A stretch of 59,664 nt of DNA from Arenimonas donghaensis DSM 18148 = HO3-R19 (GCF_000743535.1 NZ_AVCJ01000011.1:1-59664); one strand, 5' to 3'. Shown: positions 18,929-28,137, counted from the first letter of the stretch. The notes: generated by a model not told the origin, from the sequence alone. Numbers and translations: made by a program.

Positions 18929-19849
18929 ATGCCTGAGGCAATCGACAAGGCATTGAAGGCAAAGCGAGAATCGAAGCACGTAGAGTTCAAGCGATCTTTG
19001 GACCCGTCTTCCGCCGGCGAATGGTGTGAGCTAATCAAAGACATTGTTGCGATGAGCAACTCTGGCGGTGGAGTTATTGTTGTTGGTTTGGAGAATAACG
19101 GATCGCCCTCTGGGGCTTCAGTCGACGAAACTGTTTCCCTTGATCATGCGGTCATCGTCGATAAGATTCGGAAGTACACCGGAACTCAATTCGACGGAAT
19201 CGAAATTTACGAGGCGCAGAAGATCGGACGGAAGATCGCGGTCTTTGAGATATCGCCTTCGAAAGTTCCTGTTGTTTTTTCTCATGTTGGAACTTACGAG
19301 ACCGAGCAGAAGAAGCAAAAGAACGCATTTTCTGTGGGGCAGATCTACTTCAGGCATGGCGCTAAAAGCGAGCCTGGAACAAGTGAAGATCTGCGTAATG
19401 CTTTCGACAAGTATGTGGATGCCATTCGTCGCGAGTGGCTAGACGGCGTTAAGAAGGTTGTAAAGGCGCCACCGGGTTCTGCCATCGCTGTATTCGCAGG
19501 CGAGGTTGTGGAGTCCTCTGATAAGTCAGCGACTCCGGTTCGGCTTGTAGATGACCCCAATGCGCCGGGCTATCGATTGATCGATCAAGACAAGACCTAC
19601 CCTTATCGCCAAACTGAACTGATAAGGGTGGTAAATGCGATGCTGCCGCAAGGGGTCGATATTAACTCCCGCGACCTACTGAGTGTGCGGCGTGTGTACA
19701 AAGTGGATGCTGATCTCCGCTACTTTCATAAGCCAAAATTTGGCACGCCTCAATATAGCGATGAGTTTGCAAACTGGTTAGTGCAGCAGCATAAGGTGGA
19801 CAACGCCTTCTTTCAAAATGCGCGAGATAGGATGGCCGGTCAGAATTAG
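18929..19849 (+). CDS. AlbA_2/Schlafen-type putative nucleic-acid-binding protein
   Basis: 306 aa. The N-terminal about 150 residues match the AlbA_2 (Schlafen-like, formerly divergent AAA_4) domain: ESKHVEFKRSLD (14-25), then SNSGGGVIVVGLENNG (43-58), the hallmark S-N-x-x-G-G strand and loop. Such domains bind or cut RNA/DNA in regulators, toxins and defence proteins. The C-terminal half (155-306) is unrecognised. Base composition is clearly lower in GC than the flanks and codon use is relaxed, so it was probably acquired by transfer. GGAG lies 7 bases before the ATG. It converges on the SNF2 helicase gene with 40 bases between stops. Confidence 0.75.
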   Translation: MPEAIDKALKAKRESKHVEFKRSLDPSSAGEWCELIKDIVAMSNSGGGVIVVGLENNGSPSGASVDETVSLDHAVIVDKIRKYTGTQFDGIEIYEAQKIGRKIAVFEISPSKVPVVFSHVGTYETEQKKQKNAFSVGQIYFRHGAKSEPGTSEDLRNAFDKYVDAIRREWLDGVKKVVKAPPGSAIAVFAGEVVESSDKSATPVRLVDDPNAPGYRLIDQDKTYPYRQTELIRVVNAMLPQGVDINSRDLLSVRRVYKVDADLRYFHKPKFGTPQYSDEFANWLVQQHKVDNAFFQNARDRMAGQN

Positions 19850-19889
19850 TGGTGGCGTAGCTCCGTTAGGTTGGACCGTCCGGTTCCAA

Positions 19890-22800
19890 CTACTCCGGCC
19901 GCCATTCACCGCGCTCACGTTTGCCGGATACTATCTTTCCAATCAGGTTGCGCGAGGCTGGGCAATAGAGAGCCCCGACGACGTGGGAACGCAGGCCAAG
20001 AAGTGACTTTGCGTCTGCGTAGATGGCAACTCTCGAGCCGTCGCTAGACGCCACGGCATTTTTTACGGCGCTTCGTCGCCCAGATTCGACCGACAAGAGG
20101 CGAGCGATATCTGTCCATTCGGATTCGAGCGCATTGCCGCGGGTTACCCCGTCCAAGAGATCACGCAGAGGTTTCAGTTGCGGCGGGGAGCCCGCCGTGT
20201 GTTCGAAATGGACTGGTATGCCGAGGAGCTGGCAAGTGCGTAGGTCGTCAGGGTGAAAAGTGCGCGAAGTCCACTGACAAAGCTGAGTCTCGTCTGGCGT
20301 GCAAAACTTGCCAGCCTTCGAGCGAGTCGCCGCCGAAGTCAAAAGCATCCCGCCGCCGATGCTGCTTTGAACAAGATGCTCGCCGATTGCACGTGTTCCG
20401 GTCACGGAACATGTATGAAGCAGCCGCGGTAAAACCCTTCTCGCGGAGACGCCACACGCCTCAAGGATGCCCGCTCGAACGAACGAACCTGAAAGGCCGC
20501 AACGCTCGCCTTCCGACTCGATGAGTATTGCACCAGTTTCCGAACAAGTCGTGAACTCCGAGGTGTGGCCTGTGCGCCCGGATTGTTCAGATCGTGAGAT
20601 CTGATCCTTACGGAACTTCCGTCCGCTCAGCTCGCTGACACCAAGCTCATCAGATAGGCACTCTGCGCCGGAGAACTCGCATCTCTGGAAATGCCGTGGT
20701 TCAGCAAGGCGACCGCTTACATCAGAGCGTCTCATCAGCCCTGACAGTGCGCGAAGTCCGCTCACGGCCGACTGTGCGAGCTCGTCCAATAAAGCCAGCT
20801 TTCCGGACTCCGCGCACCGCGCAGTGTTCATCTCCAATGCTCGACGACCGCTAACCTGGGACTGTACGAGCAGACCGGGCAAAACCATCGCACCAGAAAT
20901 ATCGCACTTCGCCAGGCAGGTCTCGGGCACTCGCCGGCCACTAACGGCGCAGGTGGCGAAAGGGGGCTGGGAGAGCACTGCTTGGTCGCTTGGACGCACG
21001 GTAATCGCGTTAGAGAACGTTCCAGATCCATCTATTGAGTATCTGACAGTCGCGATCGCCTCCCGCCACACTCTTCCGCTGAGACCAACTAGCTCGGCCT
21101 CCACTCTTGGTGTGAAGTCCGCCTCCAGCTTCTTGCGCTTTCGATCTTCGTCCCCTGCTGACTCGAGTTCAAGCCGTCGTCTGTCAAGGTAGAACCTACG
21201 GAACTCTGCGACGCCGGGGTCATTCAGAGCGGCATCAGCAAGTTTCTCGGCTTGAGCGCCAATCTCGGTTGCGGACTCGATGAGTGCAGGGATCGGACTG
21301 AGATCCCCGCCGGGGATGCGGCGCCGGTGTTCGCTCGGATCGCACGCCGCATCCACAAGGCGCTCGTAGCTGTCGTGGGCGACCGTCGCACGTACGCGAA
21401 GGAGCGCTGATCCACTGAAGACCGTATCAACATCCGTAAGCTTGACATCTTCAAGGCATGCGTCAAACGAACTTAGCCATTCGTTCACCAGGTTTGCGAC
21501 GGTCTCGCGGGCATCATGATCTTCATCTTCTATTCTGCAGCAACCGCTGGCGACCACGCGGTCGACAAGGCGACTGAACGCGGCGGACCCTGGCGCATAG
21601 AGGGTGGCTCTTGGATCGCCAGATTCATTAAAGCGTAGGCGATTCAAAGTACGGTCTTCTTCGGCTATCCAGGTACCGTTATCGCTCTGGCTAACTACAG
21701 CACCAAGGCTTCGCAGCGCGGAAATTGTGAAGTCCTCGTGTGTCATCGATCGAACTAGAGGGGGAAACTTTGGTGGCCTTGCCTCAGCACGAGTCCTGGC
21801 GTCATCGGCGGAACCGAGTAGCGAGTTTATGTTCTCTTGTTCAGCTTCAAGCTCGATCCGGGCCCTCTCGATGCTCTCCTCAGTAAGGCGTGTCGCCCGT
21901 TGCGTATCCTTACCCTGGAGCGAGTCCAGGACCAAGGCAAGAATGTGGTCTTCAAGAGACTTGCCCTCGTCGTCCATGCCGGAGGCTTCCAGGAGGGATT
22001 CGATATCGCCGATGGCGTGGGACGCCATTTGCAGCTTCTCAAGCAGTCGGCCAACGATATATTCCTCGAATGTGCCTTGCAGCGTTATGTTGAAGACATT
22101 TACCAGCGCGTGCTCTGATGCGAGGCGTTGAATTCGGCCGATACGTTGCTCAACGATCATCGGATTCCACGGCAGATCGTAGTTCACCAGTACGTTTGCC
22201 GCTTGAAGGTTAACGCCCTCCGATCCGGCTTCTGTCGAGACAATAACGTTCAGTCCCGGCGGCGATTGCCTGAATTCTCTTATGGTCTCAACATTCCGAG
22301 ACGCTGTACTGCCGTTGATTGTCCCGACGCGTATGCCGTTGTTCTCAAGATGCATACGAATCGTTGTCTGAGTCTCGACTCTCGTTGTGAACACGACCAT
22401 CCGCCACCCCGACGGATTAGCAGCCTGCAGTTGGCTTGCAAGCTGTAGTAGTCCACGTAGCTTCGACGTTGGCGGCATAGATCGGGCAAGTGCTTCTACA
22501 TCTGCGCTCAATGCTGGGGGAACAGTCCCGTTCCTGGCCATATTGCGGAGTTGAGCGGATAGGGCATCCGGGCTGCTTGCCAGCGCCTGCAGGATGGATA
22601 TCTGCGCCAGCTTGTTCATGCGCTGGATAGCCGATCCAACCATTGCGATCAGCTTCGACTCGCCCGCTGTCGGCATCACCCGATGCATCTGCACTCGTCG
22701 ATCAGGGAAGTACAGTTTTGCATCGCCACGTCGGACGCGCGACATATACGAGTAGACAATCGATCGGAATTCATCGCGCGCGTCTTCTCTAAGTTGGCGT

Positions 22801-23564
22801 GCTTTGTCACGGCTATCCGCGATGAATCGTCTTGCGAAGACGCCTTCTGTTCCGAAAGGGTTCTTGTGTCCGCGCGCAACGGTAAGTAGATCAACTAGGG
22901 AGTAGATGTCCCAAAGCCGATTATGAATGGGTGTCGCTGTCAGCATCAGAACAAAGCGAAATCTGCGCTGCTCAAGCGCCTTTCGAAATACCTTCGCTAC
23001 CTGAGGCGGTTTTTCTACTCCGTAAAGGTTCCGTAGTTTGTGAGCTTCGTCGAGGACAAGCATCTGGAAGCGGTCGCTGGGCAGTCTCTCTAGGTAAAGT
23101 CGTGCCGAGTTGTACGTTGTTATTACTGCGCTCCCCGGCAGTGGCTCTGCATCTAGCAAATCCTTACCGAGCGCGAGTACGGATTCGATGCCGAACTTCG
23201 TGAGTAGTTCTTCCTGCCACTGTGGGCCAAGAAGCTTCGGGCAGACTATTAGAGTCCTAGCAAGTCTCTGGCGCGACTGCAGTTCGCTCATAACAAGCCC
23301 AGCGCTAATCGTCTTCCCCAAACCGACGTCGTCGGCAAGAAGTGTTACCGGCAACCTCCTACAGAAGGTGATCAGGTTCGATACTTGATGGCTGTAAGGC
23401 TTTACAGACTCTGTCCATCGAGACTCAGACCGCAAGTCGTCCCGCGATTCGATGACGATAGGATCTTCAAGGTCCCACTCTAGTGCGGCGCGATAAACAG
23501 CGAAGCTGTCTTCATCAGTCCTGCGAAGGACCCGGCCAAGAAAACGAATGGGTTCAGTACTCAA
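19890..23564 (-). CDS. SNF2-family (RapA-like) helicase with C-terminal 15-residue repeat domain
   Basis: 1224 aa. It uses a TTG start with an excellent GGGGAGG site 6 bases away. Residues about 50-520 form the two-lobed SNF2 motor: Walker A ADDVGLGKT (77-85), DEAH (172-175), motif III TATPIHN (209-215), STEAGSEGVNLQ and the arginine-finger motif QRIGRIQR. Residues about 520-870 are charged and partly coiled. Residues 872 to about 1125 are tandem 15-mers (separate entry). The last about 100 residues include a CPASRNLIGKIVSGKR end. It should be an ATP-driven DNA/RNA translocase. Its GC content is low like its convergent neighbour, which suggests a defence or mobile-island origin (inference); no nuclease or methylase is adjacent. 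Confidence 0.85.
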   Translation of the reverse strand: MSTEPIRFLGRVLRRTDEDSFAVYRAALEWDLEDPIVIESRDDLRSESRWTESVKPYSHQVSNLITFCRRLPVTLLADDVGLGKTISAGLVMSELQSRQRLARTLIVCPKLLGPQWQEELLTKFGIESVLALGKDLLDAEPLPGSAVITTYNSARLYLERLPSDRFQMLVLDEAHKLRNLYGVEKPPQVAKVFRKALEQRRFRFVLMLTATPIHNRLWDIYSLVDLLTVARGHKNPFGTEGVFARRFIADSRDKARQLREDARDEFRSIVYSYMSRVRRGDAKLYFPDRRVQMHRVMPTAGESKLIAMVGSAIQRMNKLAQISILQALASSPDALSAQLRNMARNGTVPPALSADVEALARSMPPTSKLRGLLQLASQLQAANPSGWRMVVFTTRVETQTTIRMHLENNGIRVGTINGSTASRNVETIREFRQSPPGLNVIVSTEAGSEGVNLQAANVLVNYDLPWNPMIVEQRIGRIQRLASEHALVNVFNITLQGTFEEYIVGRLLEKLQMASHAIGDIESLLEASGMDDEGKSLEDHILALVLDSLQGKDTQRATRLTEESIERARIELEAEQENINSLLGSADDARTRAEARPPKFPPLVRSMTHEDFTISALRSLGAVVSQSDNGTWIAEEDRTLNRLRFNESGDPRATLYAPGSAAFSRLVDRVVASGCCRIEDEDHDARETVANLVNEWLSSFDACLEDVKLTDVDTVFSGSALLRVRATVAHDSYERLVDAACDPSEHRRRIPGGDLSPIPALIESATEIGAQAEKLADAALNDPGVAEFRRFYLDRRRLELESAGDEDRKRKKLEADFTPRVEAELVGLSGRVWREAIATVRYSIDGSGTFSNAITVRPSDQAVLSQPPFATCAVSGRRVPETCLAKCDISGAMVLPGLLVQSQVSGRRALEMNTARCAESGKLALLDELAQSAVSGLRALSGLMRRSDVSGRLAEPRHFQRCEFSGAECLSDELGVSELSGRKFRKDQISRSEQSGRTGHTSEFTTCSETGAILIESEGERCGLSGSFVRAGILEACGVSARRVLPRLLHTCSVTGTRAIGEHLVQSSIGGGMLLTSAATRSKAGKFCTPDETQLCQWTSRTFHPDDLRTCQLLGIPVHFEHTAGSPPQLKPLRDLLDGVTRGNALESEWTDIARLLSVESGRRSAVKNAVASSDGSRVAIYADAKSLLGLRSHVVGALYCPASRNLIGKIVSGKRERGEWRPE
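20190..20951 (-). repeat. Coding tandem repeat: about 17 units of 15 residues (45 bp)
   Basis: Residues 872-1081 of the helicase fall into 14 gap-free units of exactly 15 residues with the pattern [C/S]-x-x-[S/T]-G-[R/A/K]-x-x-L-x-x-x-L-x-x. Examples are CDISGAMVLPGLLVQ, SQVSGRRALEMNTAR, CAESGKLALLDELAQ and SELSGRKFRKDQISR. One 14-residue unit follows (ending in QL), then two more 15-mers starting CQWTSR and CQLLGI. The first position alternates between Cys and Ser. The DNA itself has diverged, so this is old, protein-level repetition. Paired CxxS/T-G knuckles suggest zinc-ribbon-like or cysteine-knuckle packing. Confidence 0.9.
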
Positions 23565-23615
23565 GTCAAACCTCCCCAGGGGATGGGCCTGCCTGCCGGA
23601 TCCGAGTGCGTGAGG

Positions 23616-25499
23616 TTATTTGGCCAGGTTCAATCGGAAGAAACGTGTCAAAGCCAGCGTCGAGCGCACCCGATTCGCCTCCTTTCGCCACCCATGCCCT
23701 TCGTCAGGAAACAGCACGTACTCCACGGTCACATCCCGCTTCTTTAGTGTCTCGACGATTTGCTCCGCCTCCACTACCGGCACGTTGGTGTCGTTGGCCC
23801 CATGCATCACCAACAGCGGCGTGGTCACCCGGTCCAGCTTGTGGATCGGCGACAGGTCGCGCAGTAGCTGCGCCTGGGTTTTCGGGTCGCCGTATTCGTT
23901 GGTTGATATCGCGGCCATCCACGGCTCGCTCTGGGCGAAGAAGGTTTCGAAGTTGACCATGCCGAACAGGTTCACCGCGGCGGCGAAGGTGTCGGGGAAC
24001 TCAGTCACGCCCACCATGGTGGCGTAGCCGCCGTAGCTGCCGCCCATAATGCCCAGGCGGTCCTTGGCGCCGATGCCTTCGCGCACCAGCCAGTCGGCGG
24101 TGGCCTGGATATCCTTGTTGGCGTCGAAGCGGCCGGCCTGGTTGTCCAGGGCCATGAAGGCCTTGCCGAAGCCGGACGAGCCGCGGATGTTGGGCGCGAA
24201 CACGGCGATGCCGCTGGCCAGCAGGGCCTGGTAGTCGCTGCGGAAGGCGGGCACTTCCTGGCCTTCGGGGCCGCCGTGGAAACTCAGCACCACCGGGCCG
24301 GGGGCTTGGAAGTCCTTGGGCAGGTACAGCCAGCCCGACAGCTCCAGGCTGTCGAAGGAGTCGTAGGTGCGCAGCTCCGGCTTCACCAGGGTGTCCAGGT
24401 CCACGCCCGGGTGCGGGCTCCAGGTGAGGCGGGTGTACTCGCCGCTGGCCAGGTCCAGTTGCCACAGGTCGGCCGGCGCCTTGCTGCCGGCCAGCGAAAG
24501 CACGGCGTGGCGGCCGTCGGGCGAGATGTCAGCGGAATACACCAGTTCGGCCGGCGCGGCGGGCAGGGGGCTGCGCTTGCCGTCGGGCAGCGAGATGCGC
24601 TCGATTTCATGGCGGCCCGCCACGTTCCACACCAGCAGGGCGAAGCTGGCGTCGTCGGCCAGCAGGAAGTCGTCGAGCTGGGCGTCGTCGCGTTCGGCCA
24701 GCGTCACTGGCGCCGACACGGTGCCGTCGGCGCCGATGTCCACGCGCCCGAACACCATGTTGTCCCGGCCCAGGTTGTTGCCCAGGTAAACCGTGGCCGC
24801 ATCGGCCCCGAACTGGCCGAACAGTTCGGCATTGCCCTCGTGCGGCGTCAGCAGCACGCGTTCGCCGGTGTCCAGGTTGCGGCGGTAGGCGTTGAGGTTG
24901 CCGCGGGTCACCAACTCCCATTCCAGCGCGTGTTTGCCCTGCAGGTCGGCGATGCCGCCGAAGCCGTTGATCTTGAAGGCCATCGTGGCCTTGCCGGTGT
25001 TCGGGTCCCAGATCCAGGCGTCGGTGGTGGACGGGTTCCGCACATTGCTGCGGAAGTGGTAACGCCCGTCGTCGGCGAAGTCACCCAGGAAGGTATTGGC
25101 CTCGCCGTCGTCGTCCATGGCGACGGTGTCGGTGCCCTTGGTCGTGGTCAGCAGCAGCCGGGCGTTGTAACCGCCGCCCGGCGACACCGCGTAAGCCAGC
25201 CGACCGTCGGGCGACCAGCGCACGCCGTTGGCGGCATCCGGCCCGGCGCTCACCGCCCGCGGGTAACCCCCCTCGACCGGCAGCAGCCAGACCTGCGACA
25301 CGCCGCTGATATTGGTGTGGAAGGCAATCCACTGCCCGTCGGGCGAATACTGCGGCCCTGTGGCGCTGGCCATGCGCGCCATGGCGGTGATGCGGGCTTC
25401 GAGATCGGCATCCTCGGCGGAAGGCGCGTCCTTGGCCAGCCCGGGCAGGGCGGCCAGCAGCAGCGAAGCAGCAAGGGCAACTCGGATCGGCGTGGACAT
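23616..25499 (-). CDS. Secreted S9-family prolyl oligopeptidase-like peptidase
   Basis: 627 aa with an N-terminal signal peptide (LAASLLLAALPGLAKD), so periplasmic or secreted. The first about 370 residues form a beta-propeller with YSPDGQWIAF, WSPDGRLAY and ISPDGRHAVL blades. The last about 250 form the alpha/beta-hydrolase with Ser in GGSYGGYATMV, Asp in MHGANDTNVP and His in DEGHGWRKE. Family members cleave short peptides, often after Pro or Ala, or act as dipeptidyl/acylaminoacyl peptidases. GC content returns to the genome norm within this gene's 3' end, marking the right edge of the insert. Monocistronic. Confidence 0.92.
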   Translation of the reverse strand: MSTPIRVALAASLLLAALPGLAKDAPSAEDADLEARITAMARMASATGPQYSPDGQWIAFHTNISGVSQVWLLPVEGGYPRAVSAGPDAANGVRWSPDGRLAYAVSPGGGYNARLLLTTTKGTDTVAMDDDGEANTFLGDFADDGRYHFRSNVRNPSTTDAWIWDPNTGKATMAFKINGFGGIADLQGKHALEWELVTRGNLNAYRRNLDTGERVLLTPHEGNAELFGQFGADAATVYLGNNLGRDNMVFGRVDIGADGTVSAPVTLAERDDAQLDDFLLADDASFALLVWNVAGRHEIERISLPDGKRSPLPAAPAELVYSADISPDGRHAVLSLAGSKAPADLWQLDLASGEYTRLTWSPHPGVDLDTLVKPELRTYDSFDSLELSGWLYLPKDFQAPGPVVLSFHGGPEGQEVPAFRSDYQALLASGIAVFAPNIRGSSGFGKAFMALDNQAGRFDANKDIQATADWLVREGIGAKDRLGIMGGSYGGYATMVGVTEFPDTFAAAVNLFGMVNFETFFAQSEPWMAAISTNEYGDPKTQAQLLRDLSPIHKLDRVTTPLLVMHGANDTNVPVVEAEQIVETLKKRDVTVEYVLFPDEGHGWRKEANRVRSTLALTRFFRLNLAK

Positions 25500-25644
25500 G
25501 CGTGGCTCCCTCCCCGGAGTGTGAAGGGGCCAACGTATCAGGTGGGCGAAACCGGCCGGGAATTTTTCTCAAGGGCGGGCCTTCGTTGCGCCTCTTTATC
25601 CAAGGGGGCATTCTTTGGCAGCGTCGTCTCTGGAGATGAACTCC

Positions 25645-25863
25645 ATGCGCTATGCCATTGTTATCGAGCGGTCCGGGAACAGCTTCGGTGCCTGGGCCCC
25701 CGACTTGCCTGGATGTGTTGCTCTGGGCGGTTCGGCGGAGGAGGTCCAGCGACGGATGCGCAAAGCCATCGAGATGCATCTTGCTGGTATGCGTGAAGAC
25801 GGGGGCCCCATTCCACCAGCCACTACCGGCGTGGAATATGTGGACGTGGCTGCTTCGCAGTGA
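25645..25863 (+). CDS. Lone HicB-type antitoxin-like protein
   Basis: 72 aa starting MRYAIVIERS. The HicB partial RNase-H-like fold is clear: YAIVIERSGNSFGAWAPDLPGCVALG, then a helix AEEVQRRMRKAIEMHL and GGPIPPATTGVEYVDV. HicB normally neutralises the HicA mRNA interferase and represses the hicAB operon. No HicA is present on either side, and there is no DNA-binding tail. The TGA overlaps the GTG of the next gene (GTGA). An earlier in-frame ATG at 25636 is possible, but the GGAG at 25632 fits the later one. Confidence 0.8.
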   Translation: MRYAIVIERSGNSFGAWAPDLPGCVALGGSAEEVQRRMRKAIEMHLAGMREDGGPIPPATTGVEYVDVAASQ

Positions 25864-26504
25864 GGGCTCTTGTCCTCTTCGTCTTGATGGTGCTTGCAGG
25901 CTGTGCAGCCGATGAGTCTTCATCCGCCAAGCCACTCGTTGGCTGGAAGGAGGCGGAGCGATTCGACTACTGCGAGTCTCCGGATCTGAATGCTGATCTC
26001 GTGGCTCGCTCCGAGGCGGCTGTCGAAAAACGGGATGCCTATTTGCGCGCCTTGATGGCTTCCAAGGCCCGCCTGGCCCGCGAAGGCGCTGCACTGGCCC
26101 GATCACTCCCGGATCCCGCGGCTTGCCGCAATGGCTTTTCTGAAGGCATGCAGCTCTATTGGGAGACCTTGGGCCCAATCTCCGTAACGGTTCGCCGTAG
26201 CATGGCGAAGTCCGTGTCCGATGACCAGACGATCAAGGGCGTGCAGCAGGACCTGGGCCAGCAATGGCATTTCGACGAAACCATTCGTCGTGTACTGGAG
26301 GCCTTGCCCGCAGAAAGCGAAGGTCCGTCGGCACGGTGGGCGAATGCGCTGGCCAATGACCGCATGCGCCGCGTTGCGGAAGGCTCCGCGTACCTGGTCT
26401 CGATGTTCGACGAGCAGTTCGGCGGGGTCGACGTGCGCCGCTTTGGTTATACGACGGCCCAGCAGGCCGAAGAGCTCAAGCAGAGGTATGGGCGCATGCA
26501 TTGA
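25860..26504 (+). CDS. Putative lipoprotein translationally coupled to hicB-like gene
   Basis: 214 aa with a GTG start overlapping the hicB-like stop. N terminus MRALVLFVLMVLAGC gives lipobox LAGC and then a Ser-rich linker, so an envelope lipoprotein. The mature part is mostly helical (ARSEAAVEKRDAYLRALMASKARLAREG and YTTAQQAEELKQRYGRMH), with two Cys residues (DYCESPD, AACRNGF). No family recognised. Being coupled to a HicB-like gene is unusual for a lipoprotein. Confidence 0.65.
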   Translation: MRALVLFVLMVLAGCAADESSSAKPLVGWKEAERFDYCESPDLNADLVARSEAAVEKRDAYLRALMASKARLAREGAALARSLPDPAACRNGFSEGMQLYWETLGPISVTVRRSMAKSVSDDQTIKGVQQDLGQQWHFDETIRRVLEALPAESEGPSARWANALANDRMRRVAEGSAYLVSMFDEQFGGVDVRRFGYTTAQQAEELKQRYGRMH

Positions 26505-26555
26505 CCGGTGAGCCCAGCCTTCCCTGGCTAGGGCCATCCGCCGATCGCCCGGCGC

Positions 26556-28070
26556 TCAGCGCTTTGTCTTCGCCAACGCGTACAGGAACTCCGCGTAGAA
26601 CAGCGCCTGCCGATCAATGCCGGCCACCTTGGGGTCGTTCGACTCAATCAGGTACCACTCGTCCGGCGCGTGCGCCTGGCCGCCCTGGCCGATGCCGACG
26701 AACACGGCCGGCAGCGACACCGGTGGGTCGGTGAAGCGGTAGCCGGGCCAGGAACCGGCCAGTCGCGGGTTCAGCGTGTGCGGCAAGTCGGCGGCGGCCA
26801 GCGTGGTCACCAGGGCGTCGACGATGGCGGCGTCGCCCGGGGTTTCGGTCGGGCCGTAGATGCCGCCGGGCACGATCTGAATGTCCTGGAAGCCGCGCTT
26901 GTCCAGGTGGGCCCGCAGTTTGGCCACCACCTCGTCCGCGCGCATGTCGGGCACCAGCCGGAAATCAATCTTGGCCTCGGCGCGCGACGGCAGCGACGTC
27001 TTGCCACCCGGCCCCATGTAACCGCTGACCAGGCCCTGGATGTTCACCGTCGGCTGCGACGCCAACCGCACGAGGCTGGTTCGGTAGTCTTCGCCACCGA
27101 TCCATCCCTGCACCATCATTTCCTTCTTGGCCGCCGCCTCGGAACCGGGCCGGATGCCTGCCTCGATCATCGCCACCTGTTCCTTCGAAAGGGGCCGCAC
27201 GTGGTCCATCCAGCCGTCGATGGCCGGGGTGTAGCCGTCGTCGGCCACCAGCGTGTCCAGCGCCTTCACCAGGCGCCAGGCCGGGTTCTCCACGGACGCC
27301 GCCATCGAGGAATGGATCTCCATGCCCGGGCCGCGCCCCGACGTGGCGCCATCGGCCACCAGCTGCACTTCCGCTACGCCTTTGGCGCCCAGGAAGATGT
27401 CCACGCCGCCGTCGTCGCCCTGCCAGGCCACCGGCAGGATCACGCCCACCGCCCCGGCCAGGGCCTTGGCGACCTCCGGGTCGCCGGTGATCTGGCCGAA
27501 GTTCTCGGACCCGGTTTCTTCCTCGCCTTCAGCCACCAGCACGATGTTCACCGGCAGCGGCGTGCCGGTCGCCTTGAAGGCGCGGATCGCCGTCAGCAGG
27601 GTTGCTTCCGGTCCCTTCTGGTTGATGGCGCCGCGGGCGATCATCACCGTCTTGCCGTCGCGATCCACCAGCCGGCCTTCAAGCGGCGGTTGGCTCCATT
27701 CGTGCGCTTCGAATTGCTTGACGTCGTACATGAAATAGACGGCCAGCGTCACCGGCGCGCCGGCGTCGAGGCGCCCGAAAACGCCCGGGGCGCCGTCGGT
27801 CGGGATAATGCGCGCGGAATCGAAGCCGGCATCGAGCAGCATGCGCTGCATCAGCTCGGCGCCTTCCTGGCGGTTGAGCTTCTCGGCATTGATGGTGGGC
27901 AGCGCGATCCACTCGCGAAGCCGGCTCAATGCCTGGTCGTGGTCTGCGGCAATGGCTTCGCTGAGCGCGTCCCGCGTGGCGGCCGGCATCAGCGGCGCGG
28001 GTGGGGTTGCGGCAGCGGCCAGGCCGGAAGCGAGGCTCGCCGCCAGTAGCACCAAGGTATGTCTCAGCAT
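26556..28070 (-). CDS. M20-family peptidase-like protein with altered metal ligands
   Basis: 504 aa with a signal peptide (LVLLAASLASGLAAAA). The M20/dipeptidase fold is clear: RGAINQKGPEATLL, VAEGEEETGSENF, a dimerisation domain around SGYMGPGGKTSLPSRAEAKIDFR, and a C-terminal HAPDEWY motif. At the first metal motif, usually GHYDVQP, the protein reads FMYDVKQ (113-119), so Met114 replaces the ligand His. In the RGxxDxKG motif Asn150 stands where the bridging Asp is expected. EGEEE is kept. Either another residue supplies the ligands, one metal is lost, or it is not a peptidase. Confidence 0.85.
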   Translation of the reverse strand: MLRHTLVLLAASLASGLAAAATPPAPLMPAATRDALSEAIAADHDQALSRLREWIALPTINAEKLNRQEGAELMQRMLLDAGFDSARIIPTDGAPGVFGRLDAGAPVTLAVYFMYDVKQFEAHEWSQPPLEGRLVDRDGKTVMIARGAINQKGPEATLLTAIRAFKATGTPLPVNIVLVAEGEEETGSENFGQITGDPEVAKALAGAVGVILPVAWQGDDGGVDIFLGAKGVAEVQLVADGATSGRGPGMEIHSSMAASVENPAWRLVKALDTLVADDGYTPAIDGWMDHVRPLSKEQVAMIEAGIRPGSEAAAKKEMMVQGWIGGEDYRTSLVRLASQPTVNIQGLVSGYMGPGGKTSLPSRAEAKIDFRLVPDMRADEVVAKLRAHLDKRGFQDIQIVPGGIYGPTETPGDAAIVDALVTTLAAADLPHTLNPRLAGSWPGYRFTDPPVSLPAVFVGIGQGGQAHAPDEWYLIESNDPKVAGIDRQALFYAEFLYALAKTKR

Positions 28071-28137
28071 GCTCGAAGCACCTTTCCGAAGGGGTCAGGC
28101 GCCGAGTATGCCGCAGGAACTTTGACGTGTCCGGGCC

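Noticed and set aside
20190-20951. CRISPR-like array, suggested by 45-base periodicity
   Set aside because: The period lies within one reading frame, DNA identity between units is low, there are no spacers, and the SNF2 frame runs through it unbroken.
18824-23615. Prophage or integrative element
   Set aside because: No integrase, recombinase, tRNA target or flanking direct repeat is visible; only base composition and gene type suggest transfer.
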